The notes under the pieces: model-generated | The model's input: only the letters and a program-made list of their open reading frames with translations | Databases searched by the model: none | What the model was told of the DNA's origin: nothing | DNA from: Pholiota molesta | Taxonomy: Eukaryota > Basidiomycota > Agaricomycetes > Agaricales > Strophariaceae | Reading direction: 5' to 3' | NCBI GenBank assembly: GCA_014925825.1 | Contig: JACGCK010000053.1 | Span: 186,001 to 250,000, forward strand | Length of the DNA: 64,000 nt | Position numbers and translations under genes: made by a program | In this document: positions 35,424-48,700 of the stretch, piece by piece | How the letters are laid out: each line of letters begins with the position of its first letter | Position numbering within the stretch: position 1 is the stretch's first letter

Positions 35424-36683
35424 CGGGGTCTGCCTGTATTTATATTGTAAACTATATTTCTCGCAAAAGTGAGAGCTGATAGGACTTCTTTTCGATATCG
35501 AATCAAAAGCGGCCTGTATGTAGTTTGTCTTGTTGCTGAATATTAAATGGGCATGGCTTGTGGTGACTGTCTTGGCCGTAATTGCAGGCATAGTGTGCCT
35601 CAGCGAACAAATCGGCCACCTTGAAAATCGGCCACGAAATATGAGAAGAAATGACCAGAATAGCTAACCGCTTTGATATGTGCGGGTAAGCAAAACATAT
35701 ACCCTGTGCTCAACGCCAATGCCCTGGGACGAGATAGCTTTCGTGCGGAATTCAATCACTAATGTATTTCCTTTGAAGAGATCTATAACGCCGGAATCAA
35801 AAATTGTGATCGATTTCAAGTCCTCCAAAAGATGTCAGAAACATGTTTATAAAATTGACAATCCATCTTTCTGATAGGTCCAGGAATTCAATGTCCGTAT
35901 CGAAAGCGATTTTTTTTTGTTATTTCTTTCCTGGAAGGACGCACCCCTTAGAGTTGCGACACGAACCGAGTCCATTGGTTTGCAAGTTGATCGCTGACAA
36001 CCACTGCAGCAAAGCTTGAGGGCTAGGTCGAGAAGTTGACCCATCAGGGTGTGTATATGCGCGTGATATTATTTCCTGCGAGACATAGCGAGCAACAGAG
36101 AGTTTGTATACTTCAATTGATGGGTTTTCAGAGCATCCTCAGTACCGAAATTTCTCCCGGCACAGAGAGTGGCACTGATTATGTGTGAGGAGCTTCTAGT
36201 CGTCAGAGCTTCGATGTTGTGCGAAGCCAAAAAGCCAAAGTCTCATCTGGTTTTCCAAAATGTTTAGAACATGTAGAAGATGAAGTTAAAGGGACGGATT
36301 CGGCGATTTTGGTGAGAGGAAGGTGGGGAATTGATTGGGTTGAGCTTGAGCTTGAGGCGATTAGAGGTGTCGGACAAGGCCGTGGCGGAGGTTCAATCCC
36401 AAATCTAAACCTTATTTTTCTCATCCACACAAGTTTCGAGATCAAGCTCGTCGTCACACACGCTCAACTTGTTGCCTTGAAAAATCCATTGGCACTACCA
36501 GGTACGTCCCTCGGCTCGTCGAAGATGCTGTATATCCTAAATGTCATTATTTACTGGCTTCCAGGCGCAGAGGTCAATTGGGAGGCACTCGTTAACACTT
36601 ACGACAAACTTGTATGTTCTGCATCTTGGAAATTCACATAGGTCGGTCTCTGACCAACCTTTGCCAGATAACTACAATTCAAA
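35424..36683. other. Intergenic region upstream of ribosomal P0
   Basis: About 1.26 kb. A 140-codon frame at 36219-36641 has biased composition but no recognisable domain, and it overlaps the likely P0 promoter and leader, so I do not call it. Confidence 0.5.
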
Positions 36684-37900
36684 ATGGGTGCTAGCCGTGC
36701 TGATAAAGCTCTCTACTTCGAGAAGCTAAAGGAGCTCCTCGCCAAATATCGTGAGTAATTTATATTCCAATCCATGCTTTAGATATTGATACACAAACCA
36801 GCCTCCATCTTCCTGGTCAACGTCGACAATGTCGGCTCCAACCAGATGCATCAGATCCGTGTCGCTCTCCGTGGCAAGGGTGTTGTGTTGATGGGCAAGA
36901 ACACCATGGTTCGCCGTGCTCTCCGCACCATCCTCGCCGACAACCCCCAGTACGAGCGTCTCCTGCCATTCGTCAAGGGCAACATTGGATTCGTCTTCAC
37001 TGCTGATGATCTCAAGGAAGTTCGCGAGATCATTGTTGCCAACAAGGTTGCCGCTCCTGCTCGTGCTGGTGCCTTCGCCCCCAAGGATGTCACCGTCCCT
37101 GCTTGCAACACTGGTATGGAGCCCGGAAAGACCTCCTTCTTCCAGGCTCTTGGTATCCCCACCAAGATCGCCCGTGGTACCATTGAAATCGTGTCCGATG
37201 TCAAGGTCGTCACTGCCGGTACCCGTGTCGGAAGCTCCGAGGCTACTCTCCTCAACATGCTTAACATCTCCCCATTCACCTACGGTATGACCGTTTTCCA
37301 AATCTACGACAGGGGAAACATCTTCTCGCCCGATGTTCTTGACATCGATGAGCAAGAGCTTGTTGACCGCTTCTTGTCGGGTATCAAGACCATCGCCGCC
37401 CTCTCTTTGGCTCTCAACTACCCCACCATTGTCTCGGTATCCCACACTCTTGTCAACGCATACAAGAACGTCCTTGCTATCTCCCTTGCCACCGACTACA
37501 CTTTCGAGGCGTCCGAGAAGGTGAGTCTTCTTGATATCGGAAGGATTTGGCAGCAATATGATTATACCTATATACACACTGAAAATTCTGAGCATCTCAA
37601 GGATGCACTGCGGAAATATAACATTTGACATGATTCACTGCCGCCTTCCTTTATTCCTTATATCTCAGCGCTAACGCTTTTTTCAACAGATCAAGGAATA
37701 TCTTGCCAACCCCGACGCATTCGCTGTTGCCGCTCCCGTTGCCGAGGCTGCTGCTGCCCCCGCTGCTGCTGCCCCTGCCGAGGAGAAGGAGGAGGAGAAG
37801 GAGGAGTCCGACGACGACATGGTGAGCTTCATGCAAACAACATCAGAGGAGACTTTATTAAAGCACGTTCGTAACGCAGGGCTTCGGACTGTTCGATTAA
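36684..37900 (+). CDS. RPP0: 60S acidic ribosomal protein P0 (uL10)
   Basis: Stalk-base protein of the large ribosomal subunit that holds the P1/P2 dimers and recruits GTPase translation factors. Four exons in frame: 36684-36750, 36802-37520, 37690-37821 and 37880-37900, giving 312 residues, the normal length. It begins [19 protein letters not shown] and shows [47 protein letters not shown] and ISPFTYGM. An Ala-rich hinge leads to [17 protein letters not shown], the conserved P-protein tail. The tail GFGLFD is encoded by a separate 21-bp last exon. Codon use is strongly biased to C-ending codons, as expected for a highly expressed gene. The frame is intact. Confidence 0.97.
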
Positions 37901-38270
37901 ATGCGTTGTCCCGAAGATCCGCCGCGGTATATACGTGTTGTGTAGTCGTCCTATGTAGCGCTAAAATAAATATCTTCTGCTGCTCCGAACCTACGTGTGA
38001 CTTTTTTGGGGAACAACGTCGGGAACGGGCGAAACAGGAAGTGATTCAACTGTGATTAAGGTGACGATGACACTGGCTATGACGGAGATAATCGCTGGCC
38101 AAACATGCCCTCATGGTTTTTTCCGACCAAGCAGCGTCGACTCTACTTCTTGACCATCAAACGTTTACCGTCGCGATCCGATTATCTTTCCCGATCTGGC
38201 GTTCCCCGCTCACTTTTGGCCTCTCTTGACTGAACTGTCATCCTAAAAGCGATATATATTGCAGACTACC

Positions 38271-40121
38271 ATGGCTTCCGCATCGATCCCAGAAGACCAG
38301 AACAACATGGATTTCGGAAAGGGTGGCCATCTCATCGTCGTCTCCAACCGCCTCCCCATCACCATCAACAAGGATGCCAATGGCGAGTACCACTTCAAAA
38401 TGTCCTCTGGCGGGCTCGTCTCTGCCCTCTCTGGCTTCAAAAAGTCTCTGAACTTCACCTGGATCGGCTGGCCCGGCTTCTTCATTCCGCCCAAAGATCG
38501 CCCTCTTGTCGATAAGCGCCTCATGGAGGAGTACTCGTGTCAGGCCGTCTATCTCGACGATGATGTCGCCGACCGGCATTACAACGGTTTTTCGAACTCT
38601 ATCCTCTGGCCACTATTCCACTACCACCCTGGCGAGATGAACTTCGACGAGGAGAACTGGCTCGCCTACCGCCAGGCCAACATGCAATTCGCCGAGGTCG
38701 TTCGCCAGCAGATCACCCCCGGCGCCATGGTCTGGGTGCAGGACTACCATCTTATGCTCCTCCCGATGCTGCTCCGCGGAATGATCGACGGTCGCAAAAA
38801 CGTTGGGACGTTCACCAGCGAGGAGTTGACCAAGATCACTGAAGGCATTGACGTCACCGCTTTTTCCTCGACCCAACCTCCCACGCCTGGCGTGAAGATT
38901 GGCTACTTCCTCCACACACCCTTCCCCAGTAGCGAAATCTACAGGTACGCTGCTATCGTTTGATGTCTCAGACATTCCCTGACGCGGTGAAGAATCCTGC
39001 CTGTGCGCCGCGAGATTCTTCTTGGCGTGCTCTACTGTGACCTCATTGGGTTCCATACGTATGACTATGCGCGTCATTTCCTGTCATCATGTACCCGAAT
39101 TCTCGGCCTTCCTACGATGCCTAACGGTGTCGAATTCGAGGGCCGGCTTGCTCATGTGGGTACTTTCCCTATTGGAATTGAGCCCAACAGTTTTATCGAC
39201 GTAAGTGTGGATTCATGACGTTCTTCATTATTTTCACTCACTTGGTTATAGAACCTGAAAAAGCAATCCGTCGTCGACCGTGTGAAGCAATTAGAGCAGC
39301 GTTTTGGCGGAGTGAAAGTTATTGTTGGCGTTGATCGTCTCGATTACATCAAGGGTGTTCCCCAGAAGCTACATGCGCTCGAGTTATTCCTTACGCAGCA
39401 TCCCGAATGGATTGGAAAGGTGTGTTTTCAAAGTCCTGTTCGTGTGATTTCGGCTAATTTTTTAAGGTTGTACTCGTGCAACTCGCTGTCCCCTCACGGC
39501 AAGATGTCGAAGAATACCAGAACCTGCGGTCAACGGTGAACGAACTCGTTGGCCGTATCAACGGCCGTTTTGGTACTGTCGAATTCATGCCCATCCATTT
39601 CATGCACAAGAGCCTCGCGTTTGACGAACTGTGCGCGCTTTACGCTGTTAGTGATGTATGTCTTGTGTCAAGTACACGAGACGGAATGAACCTCGTACGC
39701 AGTCTCTAATTTTACCTCTGTAAAATGGCGTGCTCATGAAGAAATGCAGGTATCATATGAATACATTGCGTGCCAACAAGCGCGCCAAGGTGCTCTCATT
39801 ATTTCCGAATTCGCCGGCGCTGCTCAAAGTCTCAACGGATCGATCGTTGTCAACCCATGGGACTCTCAAGAGGTCGCAGACGCGATCCACGAGGCTGTCA
39901 CGATGGACGCTACGACTCGAGCCGAGAATCAACGCAAGCTATTCAAATACGTGAACAAGTACAGTGCTGCCTTTTGGGGAAGCAGCTTCATCAAGGAGAT
40001 GAGCAAGATCGAACCAGAGGATATAGGAAAGGAGGGGCAGGCGGAGCTTCATGTCAAGGCTCAGGACGAGGCGTCCTATGGAAACCTGATTGTCAAAGAG
40101 CCAGTGCCACCAACATTATAA
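38271..40121 (+). CDS. TPS1: Trehalose-6-phosphate synthase (UDP-forming), GT20
   Basis: Makes trehalose 6-phosphate from UDP-glucose and glucose 6-phosphate in the cytosol, for stress protection and control of glycolysis. Five exons in frame: 38271-38944, 38993-39200, 39252-39419, 39467-39694 and 39750-40121, giving 549 residues, close to other fungal Tps1. Motifs: LIVVSNRLPI, SSGGLVSALSG, WIGWPG, VWVQDYHLMLLP, GYFLHTPFPSSEIYR, IGFHTYDYARHFLS, GVDRLDYIKGVPQKL, VSSTRDGMNLVSYEYIACQ and SEFAGAAQSLNGSIVVNPWD. There is no C-terminal phosphatase domain, so it is the synthase subunit. The start is set by the Met before a short polar stretch and the immediate conserved GHLIVVSNRLPI. The frame is intact and codon bias is strong. 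Confidence 0.97.
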
Positions 40122-43100
40122 TATCCTGTAAGAGCGTCTTACTCTTCCAGCTTTCCCGTAGAAGTAGGCGGTCCAAAATGAAGGCAACTCGAAAACTAGC
40201 GCAAAAGGAAAGTTGTCATTATACGCGTTTAGAAATCACTTATTTTTTCTAGAATTATCTTACTCTATTCTCCGCTATGCTCGTTCCCTTTTAGAGAGTA
40301 CGAATGGGACCGTTTTTGTCATGACATGTTTGCTCTTTCTCTAGTCGTTATTGGTCATTCACAATATATTCCACCATGTTCACGGATGTCTGGTGGATAT
40401 GTTTGTTTTCTCATGAACATTTCAACGTACTGCTCGCGCAAAGATTGCGATAGCCATATTCCAGCCTTCCATTATAACCCGGTCTCCGGTACGTAGCGCC
40501 ATCCACTTTCGTAGTAGACCATTTATAATTACGATAGATACATATGCCTCTACCCCATCAGTTCCTGTAAGAATTGGTGTGTTCAGACCCTATCGGCCGA
40601 ATCAAATCAATAGCTGCCAATGTAACCCCACTTTATTCCGTCAACGCTAGAGCTATGCGAATGTTGTCTTACTGTTTTTCGTTTGGTGCCGTAGGCGCAG
40701 TAAAATAATCGGTCTGCTGATCATGCAGGCAGCTGAAAATGCGGCATCGGGCAAGCCGGCAATACCTGGAGTCCCATTTTGGCATTGAGTTTGCCCGATA
40801 AAGAATGACATATATCTGCGCATTACAGCCGCGGGTACGAATAAAACAAAATACAGTCAGTCCATCTTCGTTGCACTCTAACTGAGAGCTTTTCGTGCTA
40901 GATTATGAGGGTTCGGAAGACGGGTTTGTTGGTCCGTTTGGAAAGAGCCTCGTGCACAATGGTACTTATGAGAAGACACAAGGCAGACACAGCCTCGCTG
41001 TCAGGCTGTAAAAATATCAGCAGGTACTATGCCGAGAAAGTATGTTGGGACTTCCAAAAGGTACCTTCTTCGCGGTAAATGATTGAGGTACCTATTGACT
41101 TGAAATTTGAGCCCAAGATTCATAAGCTTATCAGTTTCATGGAAACTTTCTGTCTGGATGCATGGTATCTTGACAATGTCCACCCCAAGTCTCTTAAGCA
41201 CAATTATATATCTTGGCTCACAATAGTCGGAATACCAAGCTAGTCCGTTAGCCATAAGCCAGCGTGGGCAACACGTTTGCAATTAGGTTTCGTGCTTCTA
41301 GAGATGTCTGTTAAACGCTAGATAGCTGCCAAGACCACAAGGTTGGGCTGCAGCTTTGACGAAACCGCAAGCCTCGTGAAACAGCAGTTCCATTGTTTCG
41401 CAAGCGCGCACACGACTGCTTTTGGAGGCTTCGATGGCAGGATAGAATATGCGAGGTCCACTTATTCAAGCATGGGTTACGAGACATTGATCCATTAACG
41501 CGTAGGTAGTATGCATGAGCGCTATCCAATGAGATGCATGACTCGGATGGCTCACCTAAGGAAACTGCATAAATGAGAAATATCATAGTTCTACATACCT
41601 ATTATTTTATTTGAAAGTAGAACTCCCATCGAAGTACCAGGAGTACTAAGATGACTTTGGGGAATACTCTGAAATGCCCTGAGTGTTTTTACAGGAAAGT
41701 ATACGCATGTTCCGTATACTTATCATCAGTATTCTCCTGAAGGATTTGCCGAAAGTTGCAGGGAGTCGAAGGCGATCCTCAAAGTGCAATTATTCTATCG
41801 ATTTGACACCTATGCAACTGGAACTTGCGCTAATAAAGCTTAGCTTCAAGGTTGAAACTCCGTATCAATGACTCTCTGATATGATCCTGTAGCTCCTCAG
41901 ACGCATATAGGGCTCACACCATGCGCGAAGCCGCTCTAGAGGCTGTACAAACTATCCAAGCCAACGGCTACGGGGAAGAACTTTCTCATGCCCGCGAAAA
42001 TAGGTCCGTTGACTCACAGGAGGTACTTGGTTTCAAAAAAAACCAATCTTGAGATCGTATATCGCACTGTTCTTGGAAGCATTTTGCTTGCAGAACACGG
42101 ACAACAATCCGATGAGAAGCCGTAAGAAAGGAGAAAATGGTTCAGGGGATTGAGCACCATCAACTCAAAACATTTTCTGTATCCAGGGTGGGAAGAGAAA
42201 TGGTCTGTTTATTCCGCCCACCTAGAGAATTACAGGTGATCACTTGAAAAATTTTAAATAAAAAATCAGTACTCAAACATTAGTGCCCCGTAAATGCATC
42301 AAACGATATCTGATTGTATTATCTACTATCAGATAGCACATACATCTAAAGATTAGTCCAGGTCTATGTGGATGGATACCAGCTCTCCAAATGTCAATCT
42401 TAGTATCCTCAAGGATCATTCGAGTCGTGTTGCATTCCTTCACGAAGCGGCTTACATTGAACCGGTCCATCTCTGGTCGATTGAGCGCTTGTGGCGCGCT
42501 CAAGTTCGCACGAGATATTATACTCAAGCGCCCGGCCCGCGTCAATTAGTCCCAACCCTCATCCACCAGCGATTGGCAAGATATAATTTCAAACCTCTAG
42601 ATGCCTAGACGCATACACCACTAAGCTAAACTATGGTATATTTGACTTTCAAACCACCTTAATTGGGCATTTCCCGACTTCCCGGTGGCTCACATCTTTA
42701 GTCTGTTCTCTACACTACTTAATCAAGTGAGAATAATCAACGGGAGGAATGCCGCCGACTACCCCGCATCCTGTCATATGCACACGTCAGGACTTTATCA
42801 GATCTACATAGTAAGTAGTAAAGGCAGTGTGCATGTTTAAAATTACTGCGCACGTTCAGAATTCCATTGTCCGTTTCCAGCCCGGGCTCCAAGTAAACTG
42901 TCTATAACAAACTGCCAAAAGCCGCCACATCAAGCTTGCTACCGGTGGCGGCTGTCCTGTAAAAGCCACAAGTCTCGGAATCCGGAATTTTAGCTTCCAA
43001 ATCTTATCTATCAGGACCTATAATCGTTCAATTGAATATGTCTGCGATGTTCGGTAGTTACAGGACAAGAAGCACTGCAATTGAATTTGTCAAGTTCCGA

Positions 43101-43197
43101 TTCAGATGCAAAATTGCATACATAAATACCGCAAAAAGAAGAAAAGAACAAGTTCAATGTAGAATTGACGAAGTACTACAAGCAAATTTATCAAAAA
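40122..43197. other. Gene-poor region
   Basis: About 3.1 kb with only small frames, none of which resembles a protein family or joins to others by convincing splice sites. It contains one background match to ATCTGATAA (42795-42803, minus). I see no transposon ends or coding remnants. Confidence 0.5.
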
Positions 43198-43279
43198 CGA
43201 CGGGCCTGGGACTCGAACCCAGAATCTTTAGCTGGTTATTTAACCGGAAACTAACGCGTTGCCATTACGCCAACCCACC
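43198..43279 (-). tRNA. tRNA-Arg (CCG) with a 10-nt intron
   Basis: On the minus strand the sequence folds as acceptor GGTGGGT/GCCCGTC (three G-U pairs), D stem GCGT/ACGC with GG in the loop, anticodon stem TTAGT/GCTAA, and T arm CTGGG-TTCGAGT-CCCAG with discriminator G. The anticodon loop is TT-CCG-G followed by the insert TTAAATAACC and then A, so a 10-nt intron sits at the canonical place one base 3' of the anticodon. The weak acceptor pairing leaves some doubt about the exact ends. Confidence 0.82.
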
Positions 43280-45725
43280 ACTGGAAGTCATGGCGCAATA
43301 AGTTAATACGATCTGGGGAATAATCGTACCTGTATTTTTAGACGCCTAGCAACTATGAGGTCACTGGCCAAACTTGTACGCCCTGGCTGTTGGCATGAAG
43401 CGATGGAGGCGTCATAAATGCGTAACCATTTGAAGGACATCGTCATACTGATATCTCAATGTATTGGAGGTGTTCTGAACACGAGAAATATCGTTTTCAT
43501 ATGTATTTGAATTGATTTGCCATGGTAAATATAATTGGGCGCCTCAATGGCACTGAACCTGCACTGAACAAAGCTGAACAACCACCGCATGTAGATGTGC
43601 ATATCTCTGTGGGATCATTAACATAACAACAGAAATCGGATTAATGAAAGTTACTTAGCTATGAAGTGATTAACAACGGAATATGATAATAAAGCAAAAT
43701 TTGAAGTCAAACCCGGGCAAACGCTCGAAAGATATGAATGGTCAAAATAGCGCCTTAGGACGCTGGAACACTGCACCAGGTCTCGAGGTGACCTGGCTTC
43801 CCAAAAAAAACGAGTGGCCGAGATACACCTGGACGTAGGCTGGACGACGTTTTAAATAAGCTGGACATACAGATAAGTATTCAAAATCTTCACGAGAAGC
43901 AAAGCAATGTTGGAGCGAGTATGTCCACAACAGAAGGCTAATACATACGCGCTTTTGCTAGCCCAAATATGACAAGAATACATACCCCTAAAATGGAGAT
44001 ATACATATAAAGCTCTGAGCATGGGGATACTTTGGAAAACATACGCAGCGCGAGGGAGGCAGTGAAGCTCTGAGATACGGAGAGGGCTAATAAATTTATA
44101 GGTCTCAGACCATTGCCGGGCTTGGGTTCTGTGTCCATTAACTTGGACCGGAAAACTGTGCGTCGGGCTATGTAACAAGCTTTTTTATGCACTTACTCCT
44201 CCGCTGAATGGTCGTCGGGCTGCGGATGTATGCCGAGACGACCTTGGCCTGACCTTGGCCGCGTTTGCCAGGCATTTGCGTCAGCAGATTGGAACGGTGG
44301 GGAAATTTAGACAGGCGCGGCAGAGATGACTGAGTGCGTGTCTGCACAGCCTCGCATGGTAAATTTTAGCGCTTCTTCAATATCTTCGACTTCCAGAAGT
44401 AAAATTGTCTGCCGACAAATTATGCACACGGATCTACCTATAAGCGTATGTAAGGCTGAATATGGGAATGCGTGCAAGTGGAAGATAGATACCTGCATAC
44501 ACATGGTGTTTGGCGTGTTGGCTGTGGGGTATTTGTGGCTTGCGAAAAATGAATCAAGCCGCTCGACTAGATCTTGAATACGGTTGTACCTCCTTCTTGA
44601 TTCGGAAATTGTGAAATGGTTCAGAGCAAAGGTACGCAGTGAGATGCACTATGCATTACTGCTCTATTTGGTTTTTTGGATCATGAAATGGCGGTGGAAT
44701 CGGATAAAGGAGGTATCCGCGAAGAGGGAAATTGCGAATCCCACAAGTCGTGCTCACGGATCAAGAGCAGTTCGAGGGCATGCGTATTTAATATAGCTAG
44801 TGGCACTCTAAGGGTAAGGTTGAAGGTCGTTTCAGTTCAGGGAACGAAGTAGAAGCGCGTTTGGTCCAGGATTTTGTGCTGCATCGGCGTGTAGTTGTCG
44901 AATTATACATGATTGACGGAATGAGGCATGTGTTTTGAGATATGCATCTAGGCGGCCGAGCAAGTTGAGCAGACTGAAGAAAGCATACTTCAGTCGGCGC
45001 TGAAGCCTGAGGTGACATAAATCCGAACCGCGGGTCCGCCTAGATGATGTGCCCTCGGCGCCAGCATAATTTGGTATAACAGGCAGACCTGATCGGACTG
45101 GGGGTGGAGAAGGATGAAGGCCCCAGATCACTTTACATCGCCTGCAGGGTTTTCATTATCTAGCCTAGATAATAATATGCTGCGTTTGCGTAGACTGCGG
45201 CCCGGAGCCAGATGAATGCGATCCTAAGCTTTCATCGATATGTACCCTATGACGATGATTGTATTGGTAGACAATGAAATGACGATGCCGCTGTCGTTGT
45301 GGAATAGATGGGTGGAAGCGTAGGGAAGCGTAAATATGGAGCCAAGTGGACAAGAGTGCAAGCGTAAACAGACTCACGTGTTGATTCAGACGGATTCTCG
45401 AAACGGGGTTGCCGAATTAGTCATTGACAAGTCCGAGTTGAACAATGTGTCCACTGTCCACAGCCCGCCTTCACAGCGTCGGGATAGCACTGCGCCTACA
45501 TCTGAGCAGTGCAGACAGCGGCCAGGAATTTAGGTGGCTGGGCAAGCGAACCAGCTGTTCGCTTAATCTGGGATCTGTGGTGTTGCAGAACTAATTCTGG
45601 CACGCACAGCCTCGTACTATACGACCGTGACACACTGCTGGCTTGGCGGCACTATTTGAACGGGTGTCCCACATCCTGCTTTGCTTTCCACGCCATCTAC
45701 GTCGCCAGAGTTTTCTACTCGCATT
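43280..45725. other. Gene-poor region upstream of Ca2+-ATPase
   Basis: About 2.4 kb. Short frames on both strands lack conserved features. The last few hundred bases should hold the Ca2+-ATPase promoter. Confidence 0.5.
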
Positions 45726-48700
45726 ATGGCTTCCTCGGATGATGGCCACAGTATCCCTTCCATCAACATAACCATCGACCCACCCCATCCCGCCGACGTC
45801 GTGCCCTCCCTACACTCTGGGGCTTTCTTGTCGCCAACGACCTATAGGACGTATGGTTCTTCATCCCCCACGCCATCAGACTACAGCTCTGCACCCCCAT
45901 CCCCCACCCTCTCCAACCATTCCGTCCAGTATCCCACCACGCTACACCTACGACAGAACAACCCCGAACAGTCGTCAGGTCTCACTTCGCTCAATCTCTT
46001 GAGTCCCAATAGTCATCACCGCAAGGGCAGCGACACCACTTCCCTCACGGACGTAGAGTCTGCTGAACTCCGGCATGTTGCATCAACCAGGAGTTCTTTG
46101 ACACATGTTGACTATCATTCGCCTGCCAGTCCTCAGATCACAGCGCTCGACGCGACTACTACGAGTGAGAAGCAGGGGAAGGAGACGGAAAACGAGAAGG
46201 AGAAAGAGAAAGATGGAAAGAAGAAGAAAGGCAAGAAGGGAGACGACGCCGACGATGGCGAGCCCACCAAGACGGCTCATGAACTGGAGCTCTCGCAGGA
46301 TGATGCTATTGACCCTGCCCCCTTTCATTTTAAACCGTTTCAACTGGCGCATATACTCGATCCCAAAAGCCTTCCTCTTCTCACATCTCTCGGCGGCGTG
46401 AAAACTCTATTACGGGGACTGGGTGTCGACGCAAATCATGGACTCTCTTCTACGTCTGCGTCAACAAATGCAGATAACGATGCTTCACGTGCTCCTCTGT
46501 TGGAAAAGACACATGAACCTTTTGCGGGCAGCGAGAAGCTGCCAGAAATCACACTAACAGAACCTGGAGGTAAACCCGCCCCTCCAACTGTCGCCGACTA
46601 CAGTGCCGCGTTTAATGCGACACTGGAAGACCGCCGGCTTGTTTTTGGCGAGAATGTTCTGCCCACACGCGTCAGCAAGACGTTACTCCAATTAATGTGG
46701 CTCGCTTTGCAGGACAAGGTTTTGGTGCGTTGCGCTTCGTTTCCTATTTTTTCTTTCTTTCGACGAGGCTCTTACATCGTTTTTAGATCCTGCTTTCAGT
46801 TGCCGCAGTTATCTCTCTGGCACTGGGTTTCTTCCAGGACTTTGGAACAGCTCGCGATCCCGGTGAGCCACCCGTCGATTGGGTCGAAGGCGTCGCCATC
46901 ATGATTGCAATTGCAATTGTTGTAAGTACCATCGTTTGGGTGTTTGCATACCTTGAGGACTCATTTAAAATCATCTAACCAGGTTGTTGTGGGATCTCTG
47001 AATGATTGGCAAAAGGAGCGCCAGTTTAAGGCTCTCAACGAACGTAAAGAAGAGCGCGGAGTGAAGGTCACACGCGACGGCGTCGAAAAAATGGTTGATA
47101 TCAAGGTTCGTGCGCATATATTCGTATTTTGTGTTCCTTTCAACTTTTCTCACCTGAAATTGAATACAGGAAGTTGTCGTTGGCGACATCGCCCATCTCG
47201 AACCTGGTGAAGTTATCCCTTGTGATGGAATTTTCCTTTCAGGACACAATGTGAAATGTGATGAATCGGGGGCTACTGGGGAATCGGATGCAATCAAGAA
47301 AGTATCCTACGCCGAGGTTATGGAACTTCATCTTCAAGCTGAGGCTGCAGGCAAGGACCCCGAGGGCGGGCATACAGACTGCTTCATAATCTCAGGAAGC
47401 AAGGTTCTAGAAGGAGTTGGTAAATATGTTGTCGTCGCGGTTGGCACGAAGAGCTTCAACGGCCGTATCATGATGGGTGCGTCAAAGCTGATGTACGGTT
47501 CGATTGTAAAATTGATTATTGGCGCGACTTTCACAGCCCTCCGTGGTGACACCGAGAACACACCACTCCAACTGAAACTCAATGCCCTTGCAGAGCTCAT
47601 TGCGAAGCTTGGCTCAGTGGCTGGTTTAGGCCTGTTTGTGGCTCTGATGATCAGATTTTTTGTTCAACTCGCCCAAGGCGAACCTGCTCGGTATGCTTTA
47701 CAGCATCTTCTCTCTGCGCATTCAGCTCTGACAGTTTACTTTTACCACTAGTACTCCGAGCCAAAACGGTATCGCTTTTGTCAACATACTCATCATCGCC
47801 GTCACTTTGATTGTTGTCGCCGTCCCTGAAGGTGTGTTTTCTATGTTGCATTTACACTGCATTGACTCATGATTTGTTCCTTGACAGGTCTGCCACTGGC
47901 TGTTACCCTCGCACTGGCATTTGCAACGAAACGGATGACATACGAGAACCTGCTTGTCCGTGTCCTTGGCTCATGCGAAACGATGGCCAATGCCTCTGTC
48001 ATTTGCACTGACAAGACCGGCACGTTAACGCAGAACTCTATGACTGTTGTAGCCGGCTCCATCGGTATCCATGCCAAGTTTGTCCGCCGGCTCGAGAAGA
48101 ATGCTGCGCGGACGAACGCCGACGATCACACAAAGTCAGGTTCGGAAACCGAAGTGCCACGAAAGCACCATCAAGACTTCTCCATCGACCAGACCGAGCT
48201 GAATACTATCCTGTCGCCCGACGCCCGCGAGCTTTTCAACGAGGCCGTCGCTATCAATTCAACGGCTTTCCAAGATAAACATCCTGAAACAGGCGAGACT
48301 ATATTCATTGGCAGCAAGACTGAAACGGCTCTTTTGCAATTCGCCCAGGAACTCAAATGGAAGGATTTCCAACAGACACGCAACGCCGCCGACATCGTGC
48401 AGCTGATCCCGTTCTCGAGCGAGCGTAAATCGATGGGCGCTGTCATTCGGCTTCCTACTGGAGGCTACCGCGCGCATTTCAAAGGCGCAAGCGAAATCCT
48501 CGCGAAGAAATCTACGCGTCACATTGTTGTATATCAGGATGGAAAGTATCCAGATGGAATTGAAACGCGGCCTATCGACGACTTGGCTAGAGAGAACATC
48601 AGCCGGACGATCATATTTTACGCGAATCAGACTTTGCGAACTATCGCGCTTTGCTACCGTGACTTCCCATCGTGGCCGCCTCCAGGAATGACCCTCAATG

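Noticed and set aside
36219..36641. 140-codon open frame upstream of P0
   Set aside because: Biased composition, no domain, and it overlaps the likely P0 promoter and leader.
36726..37631. 301-codon minus-strand frame opposite P0
   Set aside because: It is the antisense shadow of the highly codon-biased P0 gene; the P0 frame matches the whole family.
40122..45725. CRISPR array, prophage or insertion sequence in the gene-poor region
   Set aside because: The genome is eukaryotic with spliceosomal introns; no spaced repeats, transposase motifs or terminal repeats are visible.
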